A stretch of DNA of 64,000 bases from Macrotis lagotis (taxonomy: Eukaryota; Chordata; Mammalia; Peramelemorphia; Peramelidae), in assembly GCF_037893015.1 (NCBI RefSeq), contig NC_133666.1, positions 160,786,490 to 160,850,489 on the forward strand. Direction: 5' to 3'. Shown here one piece after another: positions 11,191 to 25,173 of the stretch; within the stretch, counting starts at the first letter, position 1, and the number at the start of each line of letters is the position of its first letter. The notes below the pieces were generated by a model. That model was not told where the DNA came from. It made no database searches and was given only the letters and a program-made list of their open reading frames with translations. The translations under genes were made by a program, and so were the position numbers.

Positions 11191-12747
11191 AACTCTAAGC
11201 TGTGAAGTATGCAAACTAACACTGCTGCCTCTGATTTAGTCACCAGGCAGGGTCATGGTTTGATTAATTTGGAGCTCTACACCAAACACTGCCTATATTG
11301 TGTTCCATCCTCTCCTTGGCACAACACAATTCCCATTATTTTGGCCTGGGAAATTTTTCCACTCCATCTATTTGAGAGTTTTTGCCTCTCTAGAATTTGT
11401 TTATATACATGAATTAAAAATATCTGGAGGAGTTTGGGTAAGAGCTCAGGCAAGTCCCTGCCTTTAATCTGATTGTCCTCATCTCAGTCAAACATTCTTG
11501 AAAATAATCTGGAAAGTGACTACAACGTTTGTATCTTTTCAAACAGATATCTTTCTTCAAGGCATAACAAAAGAGAAAAAATTCTAATATATACTCCAAA
11601 GTAGTTATACCATCACTTTTCATAGTACCAAATGAGAGAACAAAGTAAATTACCATTATTAGGTAATTGCTGAAAATTTGTGGAATATCAATAGAATACT
11701 AATGTGACTTCATGAGAAACAATAAACAGAAGATAATAGTAGGTTTTTAATTTTTTATGGATGTTTTTTGAAGGTTCATGTTTTATTTTACAGCTTGATT
11801 AATATGGAAATATGCATTCCATGACTATACATTGTAATCTATGTCAAATTCCTTGCATTCGCAATTGGCAGGGAAGGAAAGAAGAAAATGTGGAACTCAA
11901 TTTAAAAAATAGATGTTAAAATTGTTTTTATCTATAAATGGAGAAATATTATACTTTTTCTAAAGGAAAAAAGAGGGATGTGTGAGACTCATATGAAGTG
12001 AAACTTAGCAGAAGATATAATTCTTCAGGTCACTGTGGTTTTTTTTGATTGGAGAAACTATAAATTAAAGCTTTATGTGATGAAGATTTCCTTGTTGATT
12101 TATAATTATGAATTTAGGACTATTTATGCCCTAATTTGTTTACTATTAAGAGGTTGATATAGATAATCCCTGAAGTCTGTTAATGATTTCTAACTAGATA
12201 TAGAAATTTGTATCATCTCTAAATGCGATATTGGATTCAGATCACTGAACATGATCCTAGAAGGAGAAAAATGAAAATAGCATAGTTAATAGTTAATCAT
12301 TAGGTGGTTTTTGGTAAATAATTATGGGGAATTCTATACGGATTTGGAATGGGAAATTCTTTTCCTCCTGTTTTAGGATTATGAAGTCAGAATCTGAAAA
12401 ACTGGTCATTTTTCTTTAAATGGGTTATTCTTCCTACAAATTGTCAAAGTAATGATCAGTTGCAGTCTATGAATGGCAGTATACACTCTTAATAAATCCT
12501 CTTTTCTGTTATCCATATAAAATCATTTTCATATTTGGTAGGATGCTATGTAAACATTGATACATTGGATAATCCTATATTTGGCTTTTTTCATTCATTT
12601 ATGTCTGACTTCCTTGCTAAAAACACTTTTATCCAGTATTATATAATAAAACATCATAAATGTGTTTTGTTCCACTTGTTTTTTAGGATAAAATTTAGAA
12701 AAGTTTTAGAAGAATTAAAAAATAGTGTACTAAATTCTTGAAAGCTT
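11191..12747. other. Unclassified AT-rich intergenic DNA
   Basis: I see no repeat family or coding sequence that I can name. Short open frames here lack any recognisable motif. Confidence 0.6.
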
Positions 12748-12873
12748 CATGGGGAAGTTAAGTGGTAGAATGGATAGAAAACCAATCTTGGAATCAGGAG
12801 AACTTGAGTTCAAACCCAATGTCAGATACTGTGCCATCCCTTTAAGTCACTAAAACCTCATTGCCTACAAAAA
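12748..12873 (+). mobile_element. Old, diverged SINE
   Basis: The order of SINE landmarks is kept ('taagtggtagaatggatag', 'ggaatcaggagaactt', 'gagttcaaac', 'cctcattgcc'), but many substitutions and a deletion mark it as older than the WSINE1 copies nearby. Confidence 0.75.
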
Positions 12874-13998
12874 GATTAGTTTGCAGTTATATTCCATTTT
12901 CTACCATTCTACTTCCATGACAGAAAAAAGGAAAGGAACTCATAGTGCTTATCAATTCCACCAGATATGTGACCAAAGAATTTACCACCTTTATAACACA
13001 TGGGAGATTAGCTTTTTCCTACTTCACTAGGTTTTTCATAGGGGAGTCAAAGATAGTCTGTCATAGAAAGCAGACTAAAAGTCTTTCCAGCTTTGTAGAA
13101 CAGCCAAATTATTCATCTACTGGCAAAGTCCTCAAGTATCTAAGTAAGCTTATTTTCATTACACAGTGAGGTAATGGAGTCTTGACATATATTTTCCTGA
13201 TTATTATTCAGTGCCTGAGAGAACATAACTAATTCATTGGGTATGTAGAAAATTTTATAGGAAAAGAATAGTTTGGAACACTAAAGTACTTTTCTCATTC
13301 CTCAGACCCTCTGAGAAAACTATGCAATTTGCTTTCAAGTCTATTTAAATTTTTACTATGCTCTTATTATCATGGAAATATTTATACTCCAAGCCAAATC
13401 CATATTCAGTCTATTCACTGACTATAGAATAAAACTACTGGGGCCTCTGAATAGATAAAAAGTCATTTGAAAGGCAACTGTGGAGCATCCTCACTTCCAA
13501 GCTCCAAATCATGTATTACCAATTTGTAATTTTCCTGAAAATCTGTCATTAAATATTCAACATTTTTTCTCCAAAGCTTTAGAGATAGGTTAAACATAAA
13601 TTTAAAGTATAAAATTTTTGGGAGAGGTACAACTTTAATCTAAGTATGGATCATTTACCATCTTGTAAATATTATAAAGAAGAAATTCCTCTAGCCATCA
13701 GCTTAATTAATGACTGAAGGAGTCATTTGCAATCAAGTGTCCTGCTCTGAATATTAATTAGGCTTCCTACTATGTGGAGGACCTAAGGAGAAGCAAGTTC
13801 ATGTCTCTGAAACACCTCTATCTGTCAAATGAGTAGCTGAACTAAATAGTCTTTGAAGTTTCCAGTTATTTAGATTAGACATAATTGAGATAGGTTATGG
13901 GTAAGAGGATAAAGGAAAAAAGAGAATGGTGAGATAGCAAATAAAAGAGAGACCACAAAATATAGAAAAGCAGATATCACTTTTATAGTTTGCTGCTT
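12874..13998. other. Unclassified intergenic DNA
   Basis: No gene, RNA or named repeat was recognised in this stretch. Confidence 0.6.
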
Positions 13999-14262
13999 TT
14001 AATTATATCAAGCATTTATATAGTACTATATGTGGTAGAAACTATATAGTAAGTACTATACAAAAAATCTCATTTGATTTTTACAATATCCCTGGGATAA
14101 AAGTGCTATTTTTTATTCCAATTTTATAATTGAGGAAAATACAGCAAGTAGAGATTATTCAAATTTTTCAAGTTCACACAGCTAGAAAGTTTCTGAGTCA
14201 GATTTGAACTCAAGTTTTTCTGACTGTAAGCCCAATATGTTATCCACTCTGCCACCTAGAAC
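13999..14262 (-). mobile_element. CORE-SINE (MIR/MAR1-like)
   Basis: Minus-strand CORE-SINE. The plus strand shows 'aagcatttatatagtacta', 'ccctgggataaaagtgcta', 'ttataattgaggaaa', 'cacacagctaga' and 'gatttgaactcaag', in the order expected for the MIR/MAR1 superfamily. Confidence 0.8.
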
Positions 14263-15265
14263 TTCTTTAAGAAGGCAGTGTTTCTAGAGTAGAGAACATG
14301 AGGTTCCTGAGTGTCTGGTCCACAGGGATGAAGAGGATGCCATGAGGTAGGGAAAAGGTGCAAAAAGATAATGATGGATAAAATCAAAATAGTTCATTCT
14401 GGAATTATGCCCAAGGCTCATCTTAATAAATGGTGGAGAGCTCTCTGATTTTCTCTAATTTTACTTCAATAGTTTTCTTAGCATATTTATTCAAAATGCA
14501 CTATTTTATCTCTAACTTTGCTTTTATTCTGAGTTATTTGTAAAATATTTTGTACCTTAAACCATAAAACACTATATGAAGTTTGCTTTTATAATTATTA
14601 TTATTTTATTGTCCAATGACAACCTTTCATTGATTCAGAGAGCTCTTATGCATGTTTTCTGTCTTCCTTACTTGTGAGTTACTACCTCAATTCATCTGAG
14701 TAAATTCATTAGTTTATGCTTCTTCATACCATCACTTTGACCTCTAGTAGAAATTCAGTAATATTTCTTCCACTATATTTTCCTATAAGTACTACTTTGA
14801 AAATTAAAAATACTGCATGAAACAAGAATATATACAATACTGATAACTTTTTAGTCCAAGAGTGGGACATACAAAGGATTCAAATGCAAATTGAAAACAA
14901 AACAACAACTTGATTTTCAATATCAGCTATGCCTCCTGCCACTTATTTGAATTTGGGCTGTCAATTGATCCCTTGTGGATTCAAGTTTTCTCATTGGAAA
15001 AATGAAAATATAATAAAGAAATTCCAAGACATATTCGACATTCCTATGATTCCATGATCAGACAAATTATTACTGAGTTGATGCAAACAATAGTGACACC
15101 AGACAAAAATGTCATGTTTATAGGAGACCCTCCTATATTTCTGACTCATGAAAAAACCCAATAAAATCCATTAAATTCAAAATTGTCCTAAGAATTTCTT
15201 GATTGTGGTTTTGATTTATGAAGGAAATCATTATATACTTATTTACTTTTGTATATCAATGATAT
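14263..15265. other. Unclassified AT-rich intergenic DNA
   Basis: No coding or repeat signal that I can name. Confidence 0.6.
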
Positions 15266-15520
15266 AATAGTTAACATTTACATAGCACCAACTAAAAGTC
15301 AGGCACTGTGCTAAATTCTTCATATAAATTATTTCATTTGAACCTCATGGAAACTCTGCAGCATTCATGCTATTATTATTTCCATTTTACAGCTGAGGAA
15401 ACTGAGGCAAATAAAGGGTCAGTGACTAGTCTAGGGTCACAGAGGCAGTGTTTGAGTTCAAATTCGAACTCTGGTCTTCTGGATGCCCAGTCTGGTGTTC
15501 TATCAGTGATGCTACCTAGT
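15266..15520 (-). mobile_element. CORE-SINE (MIR/MAR1-like), well preserved
   Basis: The plus strand shows 'aggcactgtgctaaattctt', 'acagctgaggaaactgaggc' and 'gtcacagaggcag', then the tRNA-related head. The central GAGGAAACTGAGGC core is essentially intact. Confidence 0.88.
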
Positions 15521-15786
15521 TATGCAATATGGAAGCAGGGTCCATTTCAGGAAGTCTTTTGACATCTCTAACTCATGACAGAGGTTGAAACTGTTGTTCC
15601 AAATATCTGGGCAAAACAAACAAGGATTTGCCAAAATTCCATTCTTTATATAAAAGCAAAGTAAAACAGCAATGAAAGGAGAGTGAAAATGAGATGAGGA
15701 AGGAGTCTGTCTACAAATGAGCCTGAGGCTTATGCTGCTTCTTCTGATGAGCTCAACACCATCCTGGAAAGGGAGACTATCCACAG

Positions 15787-17035
15787 ATTTCTGTTTTTGT
15801 TTGTTTTAATTGATATTTTATTTTTCCAAATACATAGTATAAACATTTTTCAAAATTCATCCATATGTATATGTATAATTTTGAGTTACATAATTTCCTT
15901 TTACCCTCCTTTCCCACTCCTCCTCCCATCAGTAGCAAATAGTCAAGATAATATTGTACATAGTTTGTGTTAAGCATGTTTACAGATTAATCAGGTTAAT
16001 ATTATACATACATATTTCTGTTATATATTTACAGATTACCTATTTTAAGTATGAGGAATTAGGATTAAGGGAAAGAACTGCATAAGAGAATTTTTTTTCA
16101 AAAGTGAATATAATGTTCATCAGATTCTGAAGGGTCTTTTAGTTGGATTTTTTAGGTTGTTTGTTTTCTTTATCTGGATAGGGATAGCATTTTCCATAGC
16201 TGATCTAATAGGGTTGTCCTAGCTCTCTGAACTGCTAAGAGGAGTTGTATCCATCTATCCACAGTTTTAAGAAGAGATGAGAATTAGGTCCATCCTTTTT
16301 TCAGAGGTATGTAGGAAAAGTTGCAGAATTGACTAATATTACTTTACAATCCCACCTATATATATATATATGTTCAACAGATCTTTTTTGTAATTCACTT
16401 TTGCTCTCTTTTCAGTTATAAATTTTCTATTTCCCTTCTCCCTTTATTCTCAAAAAAGCAAGAAAAACAAAATCTATTACAAATATTTTAACCAAAGATA
16501 AATTCATGCATTAGAAATATCAAAACCAAATCAAATAAAAGTAAATACATTAATATGTACTCTGAGTTCTCTCTGTAAGTAATATGTTTCTTATTTGAAT
16601 GACAGTCCTCTGGATTTGTGTTTGGTTTATGGTGGTGATCAGTCTTCATAACTTATGTTCAAACATATATCTTTAGAGTATTGTTGTTGTACAAATTACT
16701 ATATGGCTTCTTCTCACTTCTCTTTTCATATAAATCTTCTAAGTTTTCTCTGAAAACAATTTTCATAATTTTTATAGTGCAATAGTATTTTATCACATTC
16801 ATATACCATAAGTAGTTCAGCCATTTTCTAAATAATAAGCACATTTTCAATTCCCATTTCTCTTATACCACAAATAAAGGTACTATGTATATACATTCTT
16901 TTCTTTTACATTTTCGAGTATGAATGTAGGAGCAGTATCTCAAGTTAAAAGACAAATAGAATTGGGAACAAAGTTCCAAATTGTTTTCCATAATTGCTAA
17001 TCCAGTTCACAATTCTAAAGAGCACATTAATACCT
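15787..17035 (-). mobile_element. Old L1 3' end
   Basis: The minus strand carries L1 3'UTR ('ccaaatacatagtataaac' on the plus strand) followed by ORF2 C-terminal sequence around 16650-17030, where the minus strand encodes a block equivalent to 'KWLNYLWYMNVIKYYCTIK', matching the tail of L1 ORF2 at 41.4 kb. It is 5'-truncated. Confidence 0.75.
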
Positions 17036-18257
17036 CATCAGTCTTCAGAAGAGGACAAAATGTAGGGAGAATGACGATTAATTTTCTGCCCCATTATCAT
17101 TTTGTCCTTGTTTCATTATGGAGGAAATGTAGGAGGAAAACTAGTATCCAGAATTAGGTAAAATGAAGATGCAAATATCACTAGTAGGTTATCATAGTAC
17201 TGATTAATAAACTCAGATTTGAATTTCTAATGACCTCTAGAATAGTGTCTGTCTGAGTCTCTCATTTCCATAACAGTGCAAACAAGTCCCACATTAAGGA
17301 ATATCTGTGTCCACATGCAACTATGTTCTCAGACAAACTGAATTACAGAAGGCATTTGATCACTTTTATCCTTGATTACCTATCAGGTAATTCAGAGAGT
17401 CTGGAGTTTCTAAAACTGTTGCCTTGAGATTCCATCCCATGTGCTTCCATGTATGATCAACCAGTTGGCAATTCTTACCATTATATATCTACTTGAGAAT
17501 GTATACAAAGACAAGCTCCAAAATCATCTTACCAAATGAGTGTATACTATCATCCTACACAACTTCAAAGTGGAAAGAGGCCTCAAAACTGAAAACCAAA
17601 AAAAGGTAGTGAGGTACACATTTAGAAACTTCAGGAGGTTGAGAGGTAGTTTCTAAATTCTGACCTTGGGAGTGCTTTTTTTTCCCTCTTGAAGAATCCC
17701 TTCTAAAGTCATTTTGGGATGATGTTTAGGCAAGTTAGTGAGTTTTTTTCCCCTTACTCAAATTTGCTAACTTTTCACTGGGCTCAGTTTTTTAGCTGAC
17801 AGGTCAATATACTTTTAGAGTCAAATAGGTTGCTCATTACTGAGCTCAGCTGCATCTACTACTGACACTGAAGGCATCTGCTGCTGATTCCCACTGGTGA
17901 GGGAACTTCTGATAAAGTTCACAATGCCTATTCCATTTTAGAATCATCTATCACTGTATAATAAACACAAAGTCTTTAGACATTCACAGACCCTTGATTT
18001 TGCCACTGCTTATCCCCTACCTGGGAGTTCACAATCACCTTTCTCAACTGAAATTGTTACTGGAAATGTCACCTACTAAATGTTTTGGCACATTTAGTTC
18101 CTGCTCAGTCTCCTGTGTAATCAATCCTTCTAGATCTTCAGCCAACCAGAAAACTTAATCATTTCATAGTACTAGCCTCTTAGTGATTCAGCAAAAATCC
18201 ATGAATTAGAATTAAACTACATTTGGTTTGCTCTGAAGTGGCATAAGGAAGGAGGGG
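17036..18257. other. Unclassified intergenic DNA
   Basis: No gene or repeat could be named here. Base composition is a little less AT-rich than the flanks. Confidence 0.6.
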
Positions 18258-18486
18258 AACAACCATTTATTTAGTGCTATATGATGGGAACCATGCTAGC
18301 GTTATAAATATATTCAATTATTTATCTTTCCAGCAACCCTGTGAAATAATATGATCCTCATTTTCAGATGTGAAAACTGAATCTGATGGAAGTTAAGTGA
18401 CTTGAATAGGGTTACATAAATATTAAGTGTATGAGACTGGATTTGACTCTACTTCTGTCCTAACCGAAGACCCACTTTGCTGTCTC
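18258..18486 (-). mobile_element. CORE-SINE (MIR/MAR1-like), old
   Basis: The order of motifs ('tttagtgctatatgatggga', 'agcaaccctgtgaaataat', 'gatgtgaaaactgaatctga', 'gttacataaatattaagtg') fits a diverged CORE-SINE on the minus strand. Confidence 0.75.
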
Positions 18487-18612
18487 AGAATGGTAATGTC
18501 CCATCAAACAGACTCAAAACCACAATTTCCATGTATTTACCCAGAAGGTTAACTGAATAAGTTCCAGTGTCAGGGAGGGTGCTACATATTTAAAATTATT
18601 GACAGGGAAACC

Positions 18613-21600
18613 TTATGAGTAAATCAGAGAACTACTTCCCAAGGGTTTAATGTTGTCTACAGTTATTTTAAATGGAATTTTTCTTTCTATATCTTGTTCT
18701 TGGGCTTTGCTGTTCATATATAGAAATGCTGATAATTTATGTGGGTTTATTTTACATCCTGCTACTTTGATTAAATTGTTAATTGTTTTAAGAAGCCTTT
18801 TACATGATTTTCTCAGGTTCTCTATGTATACCATCATATCATCTGCAAAGAGTGAAAGTTTTGATTCCTCATTGCCCTTTCTGATTCCTTCAATTTCTTT
18901 TTCTTCTGTTATTGCTATTGCTAGCATTTCCAACACTCTAATGAAATGTGATAATGGGTATCCTTGTTTCACCTCTGATTTTATTGGATATGCCCTGAGT
19001 TTATTTCCATGAAACATAATATTTTTGGTGGTTTTAGATAGTTATTATTTATTATTTTAAGGAAAACTCCATTTATCCCTAAACATTATATTGTTTTTAA
19101 TAGGAATGGATGTTGTATTTTATCAAAGGCTTTTTCAGCATCTATTGAGATAATCATATGATTTCTGTTGGTTTTACTATTGATATGTTAAATTTTATTG
19201 AGTGTTTTCCTAATGTTGAACTATCCTTGCTTGCCTGGTGAAAATACAACCTGATCATGGTGTATTTTACTGGTAATAACATGAAGTGGTCACACTGCTA
19301 AAATTTATTTAAGATTTTTGCATCAATATTCATTAGGAAGATTTGTCCATAATTTTCTTTGTCTGTTTTGGTTCTTCGTGGTTTAGGTGTCAGCACCATG
19401 ATGGAGTTGTAAAAGGAGTTTGGATGAAGTCCTTTCTCTCCTATTTTTTAAATAGTTTATGTAGAATAGGGAATTGTTCCTTAAATGTTTGTTAGAATTC
19501 ACTTGTAAATCCATCTGGATCTGGAGACTTTTACTTAGGGAGTTTATTGATGGTTTCTTCAATTTCTTTTTATGAAATGGGATTATTTAGGAATTTTATT
19601 TCCTCTTCTGTTAATCTGAGCAGTTTGTATTTTTGTAAATTTTCATCCATTTCACTCAAGTTATCCAATTTATTGTTAAATAGTTTGGCAAAGTAACTCC
19701 AAATTATCTCTTTAATTTCCTCCTCAGTGGTGGTTAGTTCACCCTTTTCATTTTCGATACTGGTAATTTGGTTATCTTCTATCTTTTTTTTCTAATCAGA
19801 TTAACCAGAAGTTTGTCTATTTTATTGGCTATTTTATAAAACCAAATCTTAGTTTTATTGATGAGATCAATGTTTTTTGCTTTCCATTTTATTATTCTCC
19901 CCCTTGATTTTCAGAATTTCTAATTTGGAATTTATTTGGAGTTGTTTAATTTGTTCTTTTTCTAGCTTTTTAGTTTCATAACCTATTCATTGATATCCTA
20001 TTTCTCTATCTTATTCATAAAGGCAATTAGAGATAGAAAGTTTCCCCTTAAAACTTCTTTTGCTGCATCCCATAAATTTTGGTATGATGTCTAATTATTA
20101 TCATTTTCTTGGATGTAATTATTGATTATTTCTGTTATTTGCTGTTTGACCTACCCATTATTTAAAATAAAATTATTTAATTTTCCATTAGTTCTTGGTT
20201 TATCTTTCCCTGACCCTGTATTACATGTAATTTTTATTGCACCATGGAGTGAGGACTATGAATTTATTATTTCTGTCTTTCTGCATTTGATTTTAAGGAT
20301 TTTGTGCCCTAGTACATAATCAGTTTTGGTGAAGATGCCATGTACTGCTGAGAAAAAGGACTGATTTTCTAACCCCATTAAGCTTTCTAAAGAGGTACAT
20401 CATGTCTAAATTTTCTAAGATTTCATTCAACTTCTTAACTTTTTTCCTGTTTATTTTGTTGTTAGATTTATCTAGTTCTGAGAGAAGGAGATTGAGGTCT
20501 CCCATTATTAAAATTGTGCTGACTATTTCTGCTTACAATTCACTCAAGATTTTCCCAAGGAAATTGGATGCTATACCACTAGGTGCATACATGTTTAATA
20601 ATGATATAGCTTCATTACTAATGGTGCCTTTTAAGAAGATGTAGTTTCCTTCCTTATCCCTTTAAATGAGATTGATTTTTGCTTTTATTTTGTCTGAGAT
20701 TAGGATCGCTACCCCAGATTTTTTTTTTGCTTCCACTGAGGCATAGTTTATTTTACTCCAATCTTTTACTTTTGCCCTGTGTGTGTATCTCTCTGCTTCA
20801 AATATGTTTCTTGTAAACAACATTGTAGGATTCTAGTTTTTAATCCATTCTGCTATCTGCTTCCATTTTATGGGACAGTTCATCCCATTTACATTTATAG
20901 TTAAGACAACTAATTCTGTATTTTCCTCCATGCTCTCTTTCTCCACTTATATTTACCTCTTTCCTTTTCTCTTATTCCTTCTCACCAAAATATTACGGTC
21001 TTTCCCCTTTGACTTTTCTTTTAGGAATTTAACTTTCAGGGTTATTTTTTTATTTATTATACCTTCCTGTCCCTTTTATCAATCCTTTCTTCTCTTATTT
21101 TTCCCATTCCCTGTACTCCTCTTCCATGTAGATTTTTAGATTTTTAAAGCCAAGTGGGAATGTATCTTATTTCCTCCTGGACTAAATCTATTGAATAGAA
21201 TTTACTCAGCATTCATAGTCTCCCTTCCTTCCCTCTAAAATTATAAATCTTTGTGCCTCTTCCCTTGGTGTTCTAATATTATAAATCAGTTATCATTATT
21301 CATAGTTTTATTATTTGATTACTACATAAGTTCCTATTGTAATCAAGATATCATCACACATTGTTTACTTGATTGCTTGATAAACAGAATTCTCAAATTG
21401 CATCCAATTGTAATTATAATAATTTTTTACCTTACCCCCTTTTCAAGTATGTTTCCAGTACACACAATCCTCTTCATGGGTATTATCCAAAAGCCATGTC
21501 ATTTCTGAATTATTTGTACCCCTCCCCCAGGCCTATTTTTTCTTTCACACTTTACCCCCCCACACACACACCCTTTGTACTTATTACCTTGTTAAGTGAA

Positions 21601-23700
21601 CAAAGGCCAATTGTCTTTCCCCCTTACCCCCTCCCCACCCAGGGCACTTCACCCCTTATTAAGTGAAGCACAAGAAGCTGATCTAATTAACTGTAAGAAT
21701 CTTGAAGATCTCTAGGTATTAGGAGACTCTGGCAGTCTCACTGACTACTTCACAAATGATTGTAAGTAACAGAGACATTTTCTAAGATATTCACAGCTTA
21801 GGATGCCCCCATTAGACAAGGTGTTTAGCATCTTGTGAATAAAGTAAGTCATGTTATAATGAGACACTTAAGATGAAGCTAACATCCCTGTTTTTATTTC
21901 AGGGCTTCTTGACTCAAATATAGTGGTCTGATCTTGGACCTCTTCAAGTGAGAGACAAGACCCAATTATATACCTATCCTTTAGGTCCATTCTCTTCAAT
22001 TCTGCCCTCTAATTTTCCTTAGAAAAGTAAGGTACTAAAGAATTTGAATTGTTATATCTTCCTTTTCAGAGACCAAAATTTGTATGAAACAATTTTGTTT
22101 TTTCAGTCCCCTTTTTCATTTATCTTTTTCTCATGTAACTCTTCAGTTGTGTATTTGGCTATTGAATTTTATTCAGTTCTGATCTTTTTGGCAGGAAGTT
22201 TTGGAAGCCCTGTATTTCATTGAACATCCATCTTTTTCTCTGACAGTACTTGCTGAATTTTGCAGCATAGTACATTCTGGGATGTAATTCCAGGTCCTTA
22301 GCTCTCTGAAAGATGTTATTCCAGTTCTCCTAATCCTTCATTGATGAGGCTGTGTTATCCTGCTTGTGTTCCCTTTGTACTTAAATTGTTTTCTTTTTTA
22401 CTGCTTGCAATATTCTGTTTTATTTGAGGGTTCTAGAATTTGGCTATTACAGCCCTTGGAGGTTTTATCCAGAGGTCTCTTTCTGGAGGGGTTTTGTAGA
22501 TTATATCAATTATTATATTGTTATCTTGTTCTAGCATATTGGGGCAGTTTTCCCTTATAATTTCCTGCATGGTATTTTCCAGGTTCTTCTGTTGGCCCAG
22601 GTATTCTAGCAGTCCAGTGATTTGTAGAATTTCTCTCCTGGATCTGTTTTCCAGGTCATTCATTTTCCCTACAATGTACTTTACATTTTCATCAATTTTT
22701 TCAGTTTTCTTATTTTTTTTTAATTGATGGAATTTTGTAGTCTCGTAGATTCATTTGATTCTAGCTATTTAATTCTATTTTTAACGATTTCATTTTCTTC
22801 AATTATCTTCATTGCTTCCTTTTCTAGTTGATCATTTTTCCTTTTAATGGAGTTGATTTCTTTGGTCAACATGTCACAATTTTCCTGCATGACTTTCATT
22901 TCTTTTTTCCATTTTTCTTCCTTTCTTCTTTGTTTTTTTTTAAATTCTTTTGTAAGCTCTTTGATGAGCTTTTGTATTTGAGTCCAATTTATAGACTGTT
23001 TTGATACTTCTTCTGTGAATAATTTTTTCCTGCTTTCTTCTTCAGAAATGGCACTACTGTCATTTTTATGCGCCTAGTAATTTTCTATTGTGAGTACTCT
23101 TACAGCTTTTTTTGTTCATTTTTGTTGTTGTAGTTCTGTTCCTGGGGCATATGGAGTATAGATCCAAGTTTTTTGTTTTGCTGGGGCTGGGGTCTGATCC
23201 CTGGCACTTTGTTGGCCAAGATGTTGCCTATGCAGTCCAGAACTTGCCTTTGCAGCTTTGCAGAGGTTTGTTTCCTCTTTTATGTCTAGGTTCTGACATA
23301 GCAGTAGTTTGTTCCAACCCAGTCCTGTCTTTTACTCAGGTGCTCTCAGGGTTTAGACTTTGTTTGGGGTTGGCATCTTCCATGCTGGCTTGCTATCTAG
23401 CTGCCAGGACCTCTCTTATTACTAAACTGTCAGGACCTGGATTGCTTGCAATGTGGCTAAAAGTCTCCTGCTGGCTTGTCCTGATCTCCCACCTCCTGGA
23501 CTTTACTTCCCCTTTTCCCCAAAAAAAGACAGAGCTTCACTGAAGATCCTTCATGATGCTCACAGTTGAAAAGTTCTTTGAATCTTCTCTTTTTCTTGAG
23601 GGATCTGTAGTGTGATTGTCAGAGTAGAGGCTTCATTTGTCTTTGGTAGAGAAAGGCTCCAGGAGCATGTTAGCTTCAGGCCACCATCTTGGATCTGCCC
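18613..23700 (-). mobile_element. L1 with intact 5' end, truncated inside RT
   Basis: Minus-strand L1 whose 5' end lies near 23700 ('gcagatccaagatggtggcc' on the minus strand). A GC-richer 5'UTR occupies about 23050-23700. ORF1 follows at about 22050-23050 with a recognisable RRM-like block (LENRSRREILQITGLLEY, 22433-22663). The inter-ORF spacer is at about 20900-22050. The ORF2 endonuclease region includes a MGDLN...LDKSNNKINRK block at 20320-20505. RT carries the SLFADDMMVYIEN catalytic block at 18613-19017. The element stops near 18613, just past the RT palm, so thumb, C-terminal domain and 3'UTR are missing. Multiple stops disable it. The stretch 21660-22020 fits L1 poorly and may be a small insertion. 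Confidence 0.85.
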
Positions 23701-23999
23701 AGGAAGTATCTTGAATTCTTTATAAGAGTTAAAAAATAATTGTTGTTCTTTTTAGTCACTATTTCATATAGGGATATTTACTCAATTAAAAAATTATGCA
23801 ATTGATCCAAAAGTAATCTTTATTTAACACATTAATATTATGAAACAATGGGAAATAATCTGAATACTCAGAAAATCACAAGAATTTAGCATATGTCCTT
23901 TAAACTAACCACATTTTATTGTGGACAAGAGTAACAGTGTTCTTCTTTTTAGTCTTTTGATCAATTCCTGGAATGAACATTCAAGTTATATTGCATATA
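23701..23999. other. Unclassified AT-rich DNA
   Basis: I see nothing recognisable in these 300 bases. Confidence 0.6.
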
Positions 24000-24238
24000 A
24001 TAATAACTAATATTTATATAATACTCTAAAATTTACAAAGTACATGTGTGATCAATTTGAGCTTCATAATTTATAAAAAAAAGATGCTATCATTAATCCC
24101 CTTTTAAAAGTGAGGGAATAGCTGGAAGAGATTTAGTAATTTGCATATCTCTAATAAGAGTTCAAAGCCAAATTAAAATTTTGCTTCCTGTCTCCTGATC
24201 CAATGAGCAACCCACTATGTCATCTACATACTCTACCT
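24000..24238 (-). mobile_element. CORE-SINE (MAR1-like), old
   Basis: Motif order ('taatatttatataatactc', 'aatccccttttaaaagtgag', 'gagttcaaagcc', 'caatgagcaacccactatgt') fits a diverged CORE-SINE on the minus strand. Confidence 0.65.
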
Positions 24239-24251
24239 TGGCTACAAATAA

Positions 24252-24413
24252 TTTTTTAAAATTATTTTTAGGTTTTTTGCAAGGCAATGAGGTTAAGTGG
24301 CTTGCCTAAGACCACACAGCTAGGTAATTATTAAGTGTCTGAGGCCAGATTTGAACTCAAGTACTACTGACTCCAGGGCCAGTGCTCTACCCACTGTGCA
24401 ACTTAGCTGCACC
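24252..24413 (-). mobile_element. WSINE1-type SINE
   Basis: Complete SINE on the minus strand. It lies immediately next to the CORE-SINE but is much less diverged. Confidence 0.92.
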
Positions 24414-24992
24414 TTGCTTACATATATTAAAAAAAATATTTTTTTTCAAGAAAACCTTTGACCTGTGTGTTATCCAAAACTCATATTATTAAAAACAGTT
24501 TTTCTTTCTTTTTCCAAATATGACACTTATTTATATTATAAATAAGTCCAATCTTTCAAAGAGTTCATACTTCATCTCCCTGTTTCAAAGAATTGGGTTT
24601 TTTATGCAAACAAAATGAAATAGATATAGATATAAAACTATATAATCACAAACCCCTCCTGAGAAAAGAACTTTAGCTATACAGTTCATCAATGCAAACA
24701 ATGGTGGGCAAAGACTTCAATTCTATTATACAAAGAAATGAACACATTAATTTCTGAATGAGAACACATATATTTTACACTCATTCCTCATCAGGTACAG
24801 CAGATTTTTAGTAATCAATTATTGCAAATTATAAGAATCTGTTGAATTACTATATAGGTAAATTGAATTCAATGGTGAGAATCTTGTTGGATTATTTTCA
24901 TTGTTATCTAGCTTGTTTGTTTTCAGTATTTGGGAATTTTCCACTTAGAATTTTAGTGGTTTTGATGTTGTAAGATAAAATACTGTCTTTTT

Positions 24993-25173
24993 AAATTATT
25001 TTAATTTTTTTAGGTTTGTTTTTTTTTTTTTTTTTTTGCAAGGCAAACGGGGTTAAGTGGCTTGCCCAAGGCCACACAGCTAGGTAATTATTAAGTGTCT
25101 GAGACCGGATTTAAAACCAGGTACTCCTGACTCCAGGGCTGGTGCTTTATTCATTATGCCACCTAGCCACCCC
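24993..25173 (-). mobile_element. WSINE1-type SINE with perfect 15-bp duplication
   Basis: Full-length SINE with a long poly(T) (poly(A) on its own strand), flanked by AAATACTGTCTTTTT at 24978-24992 and 25174-25188. The perfect duplication indicates a young insertion. Confidence 0.96.

Noticed and set aside
23112..23543. 143-codon plus-strand open frame
   Set aside because: It is antisense to an L1 5'UTR and has no recognisable domain.
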